Of a stretch of 64,000 nucleotides of DNA, positions 36,351 through 43,568 are shown piece by piece. Below the pieces are notes generated by a model, which did not search any database, was not told the origin of the DNA, and saw nothing but the letters and a program-made list of their open reading frames with translations. Source of the DNA: Saprospiraceae bacterium (GTDB lineage: Bacteria > Bacteroidota > Bacteroidia > Chitinophagales > Saprospiraceae); NCBI GenBank assembly GCA_016717105.1, contig JADKGF010000017.1:1-64000 (forward strand), in the 5' to 3' direction. How positions within the stretch are numbered: position 1 is the first letter of the stretch; each line of letters begins with the position of its first letter. Made by a program: the position numbers and the translations under genes.

Positions 36351-38352
36351 GGTTGGTGGCCTTGGAGATACCGTGTGGAAAGACATTGACGGTGATGGTA
36401 TCCAAGATCCAGGAGAACCTGGAGTTGCCAATGTTATAGCTACACTTACTGATTGTAGAGGAAATGTGTTAGCGACAGATGTTACTGATGCTAATGGATT
36501 CTATTTCTTTGACAATTTGATTCCTGGAGATTATCAAGTACAGTTTAATATCAGTAACCTTCCGCAAGGATGTGCATTTACGTTCCAGAATCAAGGTTCA
36601 AGTGATAAATTGGATAGTGATGTTGATTTGACAGGATTAGGACCTTGTACTAATATTACAGGTGGTGAATACGACAGTACTTATGATGCAGGTTTATTAA
36701 TCCTTGCAGCTATAGGTGACTATGTATGGCATGATCTTAATGCTGATGGTCAACAAGGATTCGGCGAACCAGCAATACCTGGTGTACAAGTGAACTTGTA
36801 TAAAGGTGATGGTACTTATGTCGGAACAACATACACGGACATTAACGGTAAGTATCTATTTGACTTCTTATACCCTGGTAATTATTATCTAGAATTCATT
36901 AATCCTACTGGATTTGATAGAACATTCCCTAACATAGGTAATGATGTCTCTGACAGTGATAGTGATGATACTAATGGACCACGTACCACAGCTACTACAT
37001 ATCTTGCTCCAGGTGAGAGAGATATGACTTGGGATGCTGGTTATTACAAGTGCGTTCCTATTGGAGACCTTGTATGGTATGATATCAATAAGAATGACAT
37101 TTGGGATACAAATGAGAACGGTATCAATGCACTTACAGTTAACCTTTGGAGAAATCACTTTGGAACTTGGTTGATTTGGGATCATGTGAGAACAGGTCAT
37201 AAACCAAATACACCATCTGACGACGGATACTTCAAATTCTGTGCGCCTCCGGGACAATATTACATCGAAGTTGAATTACCACCATTAGGATTGGTAAGAG
37301 CAAGAGCGAATGTAGGTAGCAACGAGGAGATCGACAGTGATATCACAAATGCAAATGGAGCAGTTACTTCTGATAAGTTTACGGTAACATCAGGTCAGGA
37401 AAAATGTGATCTTGGTGCTGGATTCTATCCTCAGGCAACTGCTGGTAATTTGGTATGGGTTGACTCTAATGCAAACGGTGTTCAGGAAAGTGCTGAATCA
37501 AGAATGGCAGATGTAATTGTACAAGCAATCTCTGTCGAGACTGGTGAAGTTACTTCACAGGCTGTAACTGATGCAGAAGGTACATATTTACTTGATGGTT
37601 TGGGAAAACAAGCTTATTATCTTAAGTTTACACCACCAGCAGGTTACTATGCAACAGTAGCGAGAGCGACAACAGACGATAAGGACAGTGACGTAGATCA
37701 TAGCTTCGGTTCTAATACAACTAGAGCATTTGATATGCAGCCTGCAAACGCTTATGAGAACATAGACATGGGACTTGCATTTTCACCACTTCCAGTCAAT
37801 TGGTTGGATGTGAGAGCTGAAAGAGTGAATAATACGCACCTTATCAGCTGGAGTGTGACCAGAGAGTCCAACGTAAGCCATTACGAAGTAGAAAGAAGAT
37901 TGAATAAAGAAGTAGAGTTTTACACTATACCTGGCAAAGTAATGGCCAAAGGTAATGTTGCTCAAGTTCTTGATTATAATTTGACTGACTTCGAAGTAGA
38001 AAAATCTGGTGTGTACATCTACAGAGTTAAACAATATGATTTCGATGGCAAATCGTCTTACAGCAAACTGGTGAAAGTCAGTCATAACGGCGAAAATAGC
38101 ATAGAAATTTATCCTAACCCTGCTAGAAATGAGACAAGTATCCAGATAGTACTTGCACAAGATTCCGACGTAAAAGTTGAAATGTTTGATGCAGCTGCCA
38201 AACTGATACAAGTAATCAAACCATCTGGCATTCAAAAAGCTGGTGATGTATCGTACAATACAAATCTACAGGATATTCCTGCAGGAGTGTACAATGTGAT
38301 CATCACAATAGATGGCGTACAGACACAGAAGAAATTGATAAGAATAGAATAA
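26719..38352 (+). CDS. Giant DUF11-repeat T9SS surface protein, main fragment
   Basis: This is a single open frame of 3,877 codons. It has about 19 DUF11-type units of some 165-170 residues. Each opens with (F/V/Y)DLALRKxxxTAGPYxYGQ, then NQGNxxAxxI, DYIPxGYxF, PGxSxxVxL and WxNYAEI. Each is closed by an acidic linker (DIDSTPDxNxxNDxGG..., ending DEDDHDP). Four SdrD-B domains follow (from about 36355: LGDTVWKDIDGDGIQDPGE; IGDYVWHDLNADGQQGFGE; IGDLVWYDINKNDIWDTNE; AGNLVWVDSNANGVQESAE). The end is the cargo spacer (LISWSVTRESNVSHYEVER) and a type A sorting domain (NSIEIYPNPARNETSIQIV, GVYNVIITIDG, KKLIRIE). It is a T9SS-exported filamentous surface protein by inference; acidic linkers may bind calcium. 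Confidence 0.92.
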   Translation: MAMVQGPIGGGVAATDEDDQDPALVNIFDLALTKALNTTAPYTYGQVHNFTITVYNQGNVTATNIVLSDYIPAGYTFVANNGWTGAAPTITKTIAGPLAPGASTTVNLDLTFVQVGTTTAKSWINYTEITSAQDGTGSPATDVDSTPGSNGTNENNILPGKTGDDNITSTSDTGVGSQDDHDPAGPWIFDLATIITNNTDVITSYGENVSFPIVVENQGNISSQGYTLTVMVPSGFDFGTNPSWSYNAGTGMATYTTTDIINPGETDNLSIVLVSKPATGSTAWTVKVEISDDTPIADEVGIKDIDSTPDLIFTNDAGGAPIPDSEGGSFPGSDDTLDGNGTGTPGSTVAATDEDDEDPEFVKVFDLALTKALNTTAPYTYGQVHNFTITVHNQGNITATNIVVSDYIPAGYTFVANNGWTGAAPTITKTIAGPLAPGASTTVNLDLTFVSLTSPTAKSWINYAEVTSAQDASGNPVYDVDSTPGSNGTNENNVYPNGAGDNDITSTSDTGVGSQDDHDPAGPKVFDLALRKTKVTATPSFSYGQTVMYQIEIFNQGNIAATGIEVTDYLPCGLEFNALSATNVGWSLSGSKVTKTYTGTLNPGQSTILNIDLIVRECYTNQNTAWTNYAEISKADDTDPTTSVLPVDIDSTPDGTNGNDTGGVPDFGGVSSGTDDTINNENGDEDDHDPVKIEIFDLALRKVLATPAPYTYGQALTFNVEVFNQGNVTAQNIVISDYIPSGYTFVANNGCTGGPSVITRTFAGPLAPGASTGSLPLVLTLIMDGTGDDAWDNYAEVSSSMDNNNNNRNDDADSVLDNNPNNDNDVNPGDADDNNILGGGPNANPDEDEDDHDPAAPVIVDIALRKTTVTPGPYNYGDVVSFNIEVINQGNVDLTDIDIVDYIPCGFEYSSGSQTWTLNGTQAQTNLAGILTAGSSTTIRIDLKVIACSSPNAWLNYAEVRNMEDTQGNNLSGSDIDSNPDNTNGNDDGGLADSANDDFVNGNGKAAGGSPLDAGTTTDEDDHDPELIQVFDLALRKTLTTAGPYRYGDNLTFTIEVFNQGNIAAHNVVINDYIPAGYTFVGALNPTWSGAAPLVTKTIAGPIAPASSVTTTIVLTLARGSGDATWDNYAEVNTATDSNGNPVVDADSTPDNNPTNDNPVKPGDPDDNNITGGGPSEGEDEDDHDPAAPALVDVALRKTNITAGPYTYGQVVSFNIDVINQGNVEVTDIAVVDYLPCGFEYVSGSQPWAVSGTQATAMLSGSLVPGQTRTIRIDLKVIACTSPNAWLNYAEVKSFEDVNGNDISAQDIDSTPDNNNLNDDGGLADSPNDDYVDGDGKLAGGTPRDSGLTTDEDDHDPELIPVFDLALKKVLVTGGPYTDGQPLTFNITVYNQGNQTAQSIVINDYVPIGYTYNAALNPGWAGSLPNLTYNVPGTLAPGASVTIPVVLNIEMTMGGSRNWINYSEIGSADNDSNPTNTPPTDADSTPSSNTPQENTVVPGDSNDDNVNGGGPSEGEDEDDHDPAGPRLYDVALAKTTTAVGPFSFGQVVKFDIAVINQGNFPVRNIKVADYIPAGFKYRGAENFGVWTYDAFSGNATTTVATTLLPGQSTSVSIYLEVQPTTNYVTGWDNRAEIYSFEDTNGNNVSSMDIDSSPDTNPNNDAGGEPEGPSDDYTGGDGNGPIGGGPASGDEDDADPERIEIFDLALRKELVTAGPYAYGDLLEYNITVFNQGNEAATNVQITDYIPAGYTFSLADNAGWVGAAPSPTYVIAGPILPAASQTVKVYLRIQQTTGGEKYWINYAEITHASDADGNSRDTWDIDSNPGSNGTAENAVEPGKTGDNVIDGHDKGGEEDDHDPAGIEIFDLAVYMTDNTVVLNNYGDDVTFTINVTNQGSITSNGFTLTDYMPSGYVFNASDNPGWVLGAGGKLTFVSSEVLVPGETVIYTLILEAKPTKEVDGWVNYVEISDDNSVDPVVTTDIDSAPDATKTNDAGGKVETTSDDIVTGIGVDRNRVVRDVYGSTNPLTDEDDHDPETIIVYDMALYKKLVTAGPYKYGQQVQFDVCVVNQGSETMQNVDLKDYIPAGYAFNAANNPGWTLTGTVATRTIAGPVLRCDTICVPLILTIQQTTGGEKNWINYAEITEMETTNGTPVDDVDSNPNSNGPEETAVEPGDPADDNTTSIDEGGEEDDHDPAGIEVFDLAQRKVIANQTGPYQYGNQLTYTIELFNQGSISAGNIEVTDFIPCGFKYLASNDANGWSYNATTGMAKKVVAGPLVPGATTFVTITLELKQCLDNSVGSFTNYTEISDADSNDPNEPPTDIDSTPDTNPGNDPGGEPDGPNDDVVTEDPNLPGNDDEDDHDPERIEIFDLALKKELVTAGPYHYGQILDFNITVCNQGNVNAANIVVSDYLPAGYGFTFANNAGWTGTVTAPTYAVPGTLVQDQCTVIPMKLTILQTTGGEKNWVNYAEITSATDSNGGPRVDADSNPGSNNPTENGVEPGDAADNNLASTDKGGEEDDHDPAGIEIYDLAQRKVTTATGPFRYGDIVKFTYEVYNQGSIQASGIELTDYIPCGYKYVAASNNALGWSYNSTTGNATVIMPGSLVPGAFRTIDIYLQVKPCIASSTDAWTNIAEISDGNSDDPNEPPTDIDSDPDKDPDNDPGGEPDGPNDDVVDEDPNLPGDDDEDDHDPERIEIVDLALRKTMVTAGPYRYGQIIDFDIEIFNQGNVTMTDIEVIDYIPEGFTYDPAINQIWQGTYPAVFTIVSGPLAPEASTKVRLKLKLVQTSGGSSVYYNGSEITGMQDDNGDPRDDDDADSTPDVDPDNDNPVTPGDDNDDEVDESPNDPDTNDDDEDDSDPAGPKIFDLALRKVQLTATPSFSYGQTVMFGIQLFNQGNVDAKDIVIVDTLPCGLEFLPTSAVNIAAGWVYNPVTREVRTTYRNILAAGTSAQLSLDNKVVPCYSSVGKAWTNWAEIESANDNDPNTPNPPVDIDSDPDNNNNNDEGGQPNTPEDDEINGDPNNPDNPSAPQDEDDHDPHQIEVFDLAIRKTVDNRGPYRIGETATFRLKVFNQGNVPAKNIKLNDYLRSGFSFNPAANAGWTLTTPATPSVNGLLNYTVPTLLNPGDSIVVTLKLEIALDANPAVTDWWNYAEIRTAQDTLGNNRYDDADSTPNSNSPYENDVEPDDAWDNVVNGNGPNVNQDEDDHDPEKVIVVGGLGDTVWKDIDGDGIQDPGEPGVANVIATLTDCRGNVLATDVTDANGFYFFDNLIPGDYQVQFNISNLPQGCAFTFQNQGSSDKLDSDVDLTGLGPCTNITGGEYDSTYDAGLLILAAIGDYVWHDLNADGQQGFGEPAIPGVQVNLYKGDGTYVGTTYTDINGKYLFDFLYPGNYYLEFINPTGFDRTFPNIGNDVSDSDSDDTNGPRTTATTYLAPGERDMTWDAGYYKCVPIGDLVWYDINKNDIWDTNENGINALTVNLWRNHFGTWLIWDHVRTGHKPNTPSDDGYFKFCAPPGQYYIEVELPPLGLVRARANVGSNEEIDSDITNANGAVTSDKFTVTSGQEKCDLGAGFYPQATAGNLVWVDSNANGVQESAESRMADVIVQAISVETGEVTSQAVTDAEGTYLLDGLGKQAYYLKFTPPAGYYATVARATTDDKDSDVDHSFGSNTTRAFDMQPANAYENIDMGLAFSPLPVNWLDVRAERVNNTHLISWSVTRESNVSHYEVERRLNKEVEFYTIPGKVMAKGNVAQVLDYNLTDFEVEKSGVYIYRVKQYDFDGKSSYSKLVKVSHNGENSIEIYPNPARNETSIQIVLAQDSDVKVEMFDAAAKLIQVIKPSGIQKAGDVSYNTNLQDIPAGVYNVIITIDGVQTQKKLIRIE

Positions 38353-38386
38353 GACTGGTTATCCAGCGATAAAAATTCGGAAATAC

Positions 38387-38424
38387 AAGGCCGGTACCTT
38401 TCAATAGGTATCGGCCTTTTTTAT
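38387..38424. terminator. Bidirectional terminator between convergent genes
   Basis: AAGGCCGGTACCT (38387-38399) pairs with AGGTATCGGCCTT over 13 positions with one G-T pair, followed by T-rich sequence on the + strand. It lies between the giant gene (stop 38352) and the minus-strand PBP gene (stop at 38424). Confidence 0.9.
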
Positions 38425-39203
38425 TATTTTAATGTATCGATTTGTATATGTTGTACTTTTAGACTATCTTCAGCAGGTTTTTTAGGTCGCAAAAACTCAG
38501 GTAATGGTTCTGTTTTGTGTTTTTTACAATTTGTCAATTCCTTAAATCCTGAAGGTGGATCTATAAATTTGGTATTTGCATTGTGAATTCCCGTAGTATC
38601 TTTTTCAAGTTTTCTTATAAATTTTTCGAAAACAGGTTTTGCTGTAAAATAACCTTGACCTACATCATCACGCAAAAATCTTATCCACTTATCATCACCA
38701 CCAGTCCAAATACCTACGGCAAGATCTGGCGTAAGTCCCATGTACCAGCCATCACATTGGTCATCCGTAGTGCCTGTTTTGCCACCATTTGGTGTCTTTA
38801 GATGCATACTGAATTCGCCTGTTTCATTATTTACAAGCATGTCCAGCATTATCGCATTATACAGTGGATCTATAGCTTTGGTTACTTTTTGTTTTGCCTC
38901 GTATATTACCTTACCTTCTTTATCCTTTATCCTTTTTATCAATACGGGCACTGTGTATGTACCATTATTCGCAAAGGTAGCGTAGGCAGCTGTTAGTTGT
39001 ATCAATGAAATATCCACTGCACCGAGTGCAATTGATGGTAATTGAGGTACAGCCAACCTTCCATTGGGTAATTTTTCATTTTTACTGATACCCAATTTGT
39101 CTAACAAGTCTCTGAGTGGTTCTACGGATCCTATTTCTTTGAGCAGTCGTACTGTGATCGAGTTTTTTGAATATAATAGACCATGGTAAAGATTATACAT
39201 CAA
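38424..39203 (-). CDS. Class A penicillin-binding protein, transpeptidase C-terminal fragment
   Basis: This is the third fragment of the PBP1A-type gene. The sense extends upstream of the nominal start to about 39280 (ACKANFKNKEPWHPQNATK). It contains the transpeptidase SxN-region (HGLLYSKNSITVRLLKEIG) and the KTG motif (NGGKTGTTDDQCDGWYMG). It catalyses D,D-transpeptidation in peptidoglycan cross-linking in the periplasm. Because it is cut from its active-site Ser (in the middle fragment), this fragment cannot work alone. Confidence 0.8.
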   Translation of the reverse strand: MMYNLYHGLLYSKNSITVRLLKEIGSVEPLRDLLDKLGISKNEKLPNGRLAVPQLPSIALGAVDISLIQLTAAYATFANNGTYTVPVLIKRIKDKEGKVIYEAKQKVTKAIDPLYNAIMLDMLVNNETGEFSMHLKTPNGGKTGTTDDQCDGWYMGLTPDLAVGIWTGGDDKWIRFLRDDVGQGYFTAKPVFEKFIRKLEKDTTGIHNANTKFIDPPSGFKELTNCKKHKTEPLPEFLRPKKPAEDSLKVQHIQIDTLK

Positions 39204-39850
39204 CGTTGTATTGATTTTGGTAGCATTTTGGGGATGCCAAGGCTCTTTATTTTTAAAATTTGCCTTGCAGGCAAGATAGAATAAGGTATATCTTGAAATT
39301 CATCACAAGGCTTGATCCCTTTTTCTGTCATAGCTACAGTATATAAAAAAGGTTTTGCAGTAGATCCAATCGACCTTCTTGATGTTACATGATCGTACTT
39401 GAAATATTCAAAATCTAATCCACCGTTCCAGCATTTTACATAGCCATTATGTGGATCGATTGCTATCAAGCCAGTTTGCAATAACATAGCATGATATCGT
39501 ATCGAGTCCATTGGCGTCATTTCTACTTCTCTTGTCCCATGTAGGTGGTCGAATACCTTTAATTTTACTTTTGTAGAGAATGCAGTTTTGTACGCTTGTT
39601 GCAGTGCATTATATGCTAATTTTATTTCATTAAAGTTTTCCTTGGATTTAGTTTTGATGAGTTCATTTCTTCTGTTTTTGGAAAGATTTTTCAGCACTTC
39701 AGGTTTTGATTCCGATTCAATCAATAATGCGAGCTCGTCTTCGGTGATATTTATCCTATATTTTAAAAGTACAGGCAAGAGGTATTGTTTTTTGAGTGCT
39801 TTGTACCTAGCAGATGATTTGGCTCTCAATTCCAATGCATCTAAACGCAT
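39200..39850 (-). CDS. Class A penicillin-binding protein, middle fragment
   Basis: This is the second fragment. It carries the transpeptidase active-site region (RSIGSTAKPFLYTVAM, with Ser and Lys of an SxxK motif as S-T-A-K) and GLIAIDPHNGYVKCWNGG, typical of PBP1A. The 5' join to the first fragment needs one more A in a run of eight (39850-39857 on the + strand): ...GENEKK then MRLDALELRAK. The 3' join near 39280 needs another indel; PARQILKIKSLGIPK after it is out of frame. Confidence 0.8.
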   Translation of the reverse strand: MRLDALELRAKSSARYKALKKQYLLPVLLKYRINITEDELALLIESESKPEVLKNLSKNRRNELIKTKSKENFNEIKLAYNALQQAYKTAFSTKVKLKVFDHLHGTREVEMTPMDSIRYHAMLLQTGLIAIDPHNGYVKCWNGGLDFEYFKYDHVTSRRSIGSTAKPFLYTVAMTEKGIKPCDEFQDIPYSILPARQILKIKSLGIPKMLPKSIQR

Positions 39851-40938
39851 TTTTTTTCATTTTCGCCAGCTTTGTAGGTCCATGGATCTTTTTTCGCCCA
39901 GTCATAACCAAACCATTTTTGAATCCATACCATGTGTTCCATCGTAGCTTCTTCAGCCAATTTTTGTAAGCGCAAATCTATCGTAGATTCTATTTCAAGA
40001 CCATCAGCATAGATATCCAAAAAGGATCCGTCAGATTTTTTTAAATTTTCAGTTTTTATTATTTCTTGGATAAAGCTTACCAGCGAATTTTTGAAATAAG
40101 GGACAATAGTATCATATACTTCATGTCTATTATAGGCTGAGAAATCTGGTTTAGTTTTTAGTTCGACATCAAGATTTATTTTTTCTTGCTCCTGAACTTT
40201 TGTCAATACTTCATTTTTTCTTTTGTACACAAGTGTTGGAAACCGTACAGGATTGTACAAGCTTGGATTTTTGAGCATGCCGACCAAAGTTGCAGCTTCT
40301 GCCATATTGAGCTCAGCTTGTGGTTTGTCAAAGTAAGTTTTGGCAGCAGCATCGATGCCATGTGCTCCATTGATAAACTCAAACTTATTGAGATACATCG
40401 TCATGATCTCTTCTTTCGTGTAAATATTTTCAAGTTTTAAGGCTATAATCCATTCCTTTATTTTTGATTTGAGTAGAAAATAGCTGCCTTTTAGCCAATG
40501 ACTGTTGTGTGTATTGGGCCTTGGAAAGAGTTGTTTTGCAAGCTGTTGAGTGATTGTAGAGCCACCACCGGATTCTTTATCCTGCATCAAAAGTGATTTT
40601 ACCAAAACTCGACCCAGTGCCTTATAATCTATCCCATTATGTTCATAAAATCGCGCATCTTCAACGGCTATCAGACATCTTTTTACAAAGGGATTTATTT
40701 CATCATAGGTGATGATGCTTCGATATTCTGTTTGATATAATCCAATTAGATTGCCTCGTGAATCATACAATTTGGAGGCTAGTTTTATATCAGGATTTTT
40801 AAGTTTTTCTTCGGTTGGTACCTCAGTTATGTAGATATAAATGGTAAAAAGTAATAATAATGCAATCAAAGAAATCAGCAAATAGCCGATTCTTCTCCAT
40901 ATAGAATTGCGGATCAATTTATCAGGTTGTATTGTCAT
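39841..40938 (-). CDS. Class A penicillin-binding protein (PBP1A-like), glycosyltransferase N-terminal fragment
   Basis: The ATG at 40938 is chosen over the TTG at 40947. A single membrane anchor (GYLLISLIALLLLFTIYIYI) is followed by the GT51 glycosyltransferase domain: the catalytic-Glu motif AVEDARFYEHNG, GGSTITQQLAKQLF, and KEEIMTMYLNKFEFINGAHG. It polymerises lipid II into glycan strands. The frame closes within an A-run at GENEKKCV. Reconstructed, the gene is about 835 codons, a normal size for PBP1A (mrcA type). Such a gene is usually important for growth, so consensus error at the homopolymer is the likeliest cause of the break. Confidence 0.85.
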   Translation of the reverse strand: MTIQPDKLIRNSIWRRIGYLLISLIALLLLFTIYIYITEVPTEEKLKNPDIKLASKLYDSRGNLIGLYQTEYRSIITYDEINPFVKRCLIAVEDARFYEHNGIDYKALGRVLVKSLLMQDKESGGGSTITQQLAKQLFPRPNTHNSHWLKGSYFLLKSKIKEWIIALKLENIYTKEEIMTMYLNKFEFINGAHGIDAAAKTYFDKPQAELNMAEAATLVGMLKNPSLYNPVRFPTLVYKRKNEVLTKVQEQEKINLDVELKTKPDFSAYNRHEVYDTIVPYFKNSLVSFIQEIIKTENLKKSDGSFLDIYADGLEIESTIDLRLQKLAEEATMEHMVWIQKWFGYDWAKKDPWTYKAGENEKKCV

Positions 40939-41054
40939 TCGCCACAAAGGTAATTAAAGAGAAGCTTTTTTGCAAAACAAGCAAATCTGTAACGAATCAG
41001 ACTTATTGCAAATTAAATAATAGTTAAAATAAGTCTGCTGTCCAAATCATTCAA

Positions 41055-41062
41055 TATATTTG
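41055..41062 (+). promoter_or_regulatory. Bacteroidota -7 element TATATTTG
   Basis: It matches the TAnnTTTG consensus six bases before the ATG at 41068. If used, the transcript would be almost leaderless. No clear TTG -33 box is seen at the usual spacing. Confidence 0.35.
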
Positions 41063-41067
41063 CTGTC

Positions 41068-42495
41068 ATGAGTAAAAGGGCAATCTGGAGCATTATTATA
41101 ATCATGACACTTTCGCTGATCGGTGTTGGTGTTATCCAATATTTTTGGATCGACCGTGCTGTGGATTTGGATGAAAAAAACTTTAATGATAAAGTGACCA
41201 TTGCACTTAATAATGTTAAAAAAAGGTTGCTAAATGATGCCGAAGCCCTCGCCGAACAAAAATATTATGAAGGATCAAAACTGACCGAACCAAAGTCCAT
41301 CATCGAAAAAATAATGCGCGATGATCTGAAAAACGAACAGGAATCTTTTGACCAGATAATCAAAGACTTAGAGTACAAATCTTCGTTTATGAATCCATCT
41401 GACTTGCTGGAGAATATCAATAAAGATCAACTAGATAAGTACCTGAAATCTGAACTTGAATCCAAAAACATCGACTTGCATTATGAATATGGTGTGTATT
41501 CTAATGAGTATAAATCGTATTTTATAGAGAATGGCAGTTATATCGCAACTATTGGAGATACCACAAAATCGAGCAATGTCGCTGCAATGAATCCATTATA
41601 CAAAGCCGAATACAAAATTTCTCTATTCGATAATGAGGTCATCAATCCAGGTCATTTAAATATCTATTTTCCTGGTAAAAAACGTTTTCTATGGTCAAAT
41701 GTGATTGGCATATTGATAAGTTCGATTTTGTTTACGGGATTGATTCTTTTTTGTTTTTCATATACCATATATGTGATATTTCATCAAAAAAAGGTGTCTG
41801 AAATGAAAACAGATTTCATCAATAACATGACACACGAATTCAAAACGCCTATTGCTACGATTTCACTGGCATCTGATAGTATTTTGAGTCCTTCTATTTT
41901 GGAAAATAAAGATAAAGTGACCAGATTTATCAATATCATCAAGCAAGAGAACAAAAGAATGCTTAGTCAGGTGGAAAAAGTATTACAAATGGCTCAGATA
42001 GAAAAGGAAAATGTAGAATTGAAATTTAATGCCGTCAATCTGCACGAAACGATAGAAGATGCTGTAATCAATGCAGAGCTCAAGATCCAAGCTAAAGGTG
42101 GGACAATACAGACCGTGCTTTTGTCTCAAAATCCAATCATCGAAGCAGATCAAATACACATTTCGAGCATCATAAACAATCTGCTCGATAATGCCGAAAA
42201 ATATACGCCCGAACGTCCCGAGATTGTCATTACGACACGTGATGTGAAGGGCGGAATCGAATTTGATGTAAGTGATAATGGTATCGGTATGACGAAGGAT
42301 GCCTTAAAGCTCATTTTCGAAAAATTCTATCGAGTACATACTGGCAATGTACATGATGTGAAAGGTTTTGGTCTGGGACTTAGTTATGTCAAAGCGATGG
42401 TAGATGCTCATCATGGTAAGATATTTGTAAAAAGCGAACCAGGTAAAGGAAGTATTTTTACTATTTACTTGCCATCGAAGCAACCAATAAAATAA
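41068..42495 (+). CDS. Sensor histidine kinase
   Basis: This is the membrane-bound sensor of a two-component system, 475 residues. It has an N-terminal membrane segment (about 7-27), a periplasmic sensor region of about 180 residues with no recognised fold, and a second membrane segment (about 209-238). The HisKA phosphoacceptor is His256 in NNMTHEFKTPIATISLASD. The HATPase domain has an N box (NNLLDNAEKYTPERPE, about 370-385), a G1 box (DNGIG, 403-407), an F box (FEKFYRVHTG) and a G2 box (GFGLGLS, 433-439). No HAMP domain is evident. It is followed 45 bases later by its response regulator, so the two likely form an operon. The signal is unknown. Confidence 0.93.
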   Translation: MSKRAIWSIIIIMTLSLIGVGVIQYFWIDRAVDLDEKNFNDKVTIALNNVKKRLLNDAEALAEQKYYEGSKLTEPKSIIEKIMRDDLKNEQESFDQIIKDLEYKSSFMNPSDLLENINKDQLDKYLKSELESKNIDLHYEYGVYSNEYKSYFIENGSYIATIGDTTKSSNVAAMNPLYKAEYKISLFDNEVINPGHLNIYFPGKKRFLWSNVIGILISSILFTGLILFCFSYTIYVIFHQKKVSEMKTDFINNMTHEFKTPIATISLASDSILSPSILENKDKVTRFINIIKQENKRMLSQVEKVLQMAQIEKENVELKFNAVNLHETIEDAVINAELKIQAKGGTIQTVLLSQNPIIEADQIHISSIINNLLDNAEKYTPERPEIVITTRDVKGGIEFDVSDNGIGMTKDALKLIFEKFYRVHTGNVHDVKGFGLGLSYVKAMVDAHHGKIFVKSEPGKGSIFTIYLPSKQPIK

Positions 42496-42540
42496 TTTTA
42501 ACAGTTTATGAGTTTTATATAAATTAATTTAAAGTCAAAT

Positions 42541-43245
42541 ATGGGAAATAAAATTTTACTTGTCGAAGATGACCAGAATTTCGGTGATGTTTTGAGATCT
42601 TATCTGGAGATGCATGATTATGATGTGACCTTGGCGACAGATGGTGAAGCTGGTGTAGAAGCTTTCAAAAAAGGAAGTTATGACCTGTGTATCTCTGATG
42701 TGATGATGCCCAAAAAAGATGGTTTTACGATGGCAAAAGAAATCAGGGCAATCAATAATGCCATTCCGATTATCTTCCTTACAGCCAAGACTCTGAAAGA
42801 AGATGTACTGGAAGGATTCAAGATAGGTGGAGATGATTACATCACAAAACCATTTAACTCAGAAGAATTATTGCTAAGAGTCAAAGCAGTTTTGCGACGA
42901 TCATCAAAGCCTGAAGAAAATCAGGAGAATCAAAGAGAATTTATCATCGGTGATTACCATTTCGACTATGCGCTTAGGATTTTGACTTACAAACCAGATG
43001 GTAGCACTGAGAAGTTATCACCCAAGGAAGCACAGTTGTTGAGATTATTTTGCTTTAGGGTCAATGATGTGTTACAACGATCTGAGGCACTGACCAAAAT
43101 ATGGGAAGATGACAATTATTTTACAGCCAGAAGTATGGATGTCTTTATTACCAAAATTAGAAAATATCTAGCCAAAGACACAAATATAGAAATCGAAAAT
43201 ATACATGGAAACGGATTCAGAATGTATATGAAAAATCCTGAGTAA
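42541..43245 (+). CDS. OmpR/PhoB-family response regulator
   Basis: This is the partner of the kinase just upstream, 234 residues. The receiver domain has the acidic pocket E9-D10-D11, phosphoacceptor Asp53 (CISDVMMPKKDG), Thr81 (FLTAKT) and Lys103 (TKPF). The C-terminal winged-helix DNA-binding domain (about 135-234) has the family ending (FTARSMDVFITKIRKYL, NIHGNGFRMYM). It is expected to bind DNA when phosphorylated. Targets cannot be read from the window. A terminator follows at 43274. Confidence 0.94.
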   Translation: MGNKILLVEDDQNFGDVLRSYLEMHDYDVTLATDGEAGVEAFKKGSYDLCISDVMMPKKDGFTMAKEIRAINNAIPIIFLTAKTLKEDVLEGFKIGGDDYITKPFNSEELLLRVKAVLRRSSKPEENQENQREFIIGDYHFDYALRILTYKPDGSTEKLSPKEAQLLRLFCFRVNDVLQRSEALTKIWEDDNYFTARSMDVFITKIRKYLAKDTNIEIENIHGNGFRMYMKNPE

Positions 43246-43273
43246 GTGTAGATTTATTAAGTACTTTCATATT

Positions 43274-43309
43274 AAAAGGGCAATAAAGTTTGACTTCATT
43301 GCCCTTTTT
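43274..43309 (+). terminator. Intrinsic terminator after the two-component operon
   Basis: AAAAGGGCAAT (43274-43284) pairs with ATTGCCCTTTT (43298-43308), followed by T-rich sequence. The hairpin is nearly symmetrical and may also serve the convergent hppD gene. Confidence 0.9.
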
Positions 43310-43343
43310 GATTTCAATATATCTGATTAGGGTTGGATAATAT

Positions 43344-43568
43344 TTATAAAGTCCCTCTGCGGGCTTGTTCTGCTTCTATACTTTCAAACAAGGCTTGGAA
43401 ATTGCCTTTACCAAAAGATTTTGCGCCTTTGCGCTGTATGATTTCAAAAAATAGGGTAGGCCGATCCTCTACTGGTCTTGTAAATATCTGCAATAAATAT
43501 CCTTCTTCGTCTCTGTCCACCATAATGCCGAGGGTGTGCCGTGTATTGGGTAGATATATCTTTGTCAT
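43344..43568 (-). CDS. hppD: 4-hydroxyphenylpyruvate dioxygenase, C-terminal fragment
   Basis: This carries the conserved end of HPPD: LGIMVDRDEEGYLLQIFTRP, DRPTLFFEIIQRKGAKSFG (with the Glu that is the third iron ligand) and GNFQALFESIE. The first residues (MTKIYLPNTRHT) are out of frame and not part of the enzyme; homology begins at about TLGIMVD. It lies one frame off the upstream part, with about 95-100 residues of the normal enzyme missing between the two. Confidence 0.8.
   Translation of the reverse strand: MTKIYLPNTRHTLGIMVDRDEEGYLLQIFTRPVEDRPTLFFEIIQRKGAKSFGKGNFQALFESIEAEQARRGTL

Noticed and set aside
39841..39860. Programmed frameshifting at the A8 run of the PBP gene
   Set aside because: There is no downstream stimulatory structure that I can see, the same gene has a second indel, and similar indels occur across the window; consensus error is simpler.
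40948..41067. tRNA or small RNA between the PBP and kinase genes
   Set aside because: No cloverleaf or stable hairpin was found; the divergent spacer is best explained as promoter DNA.
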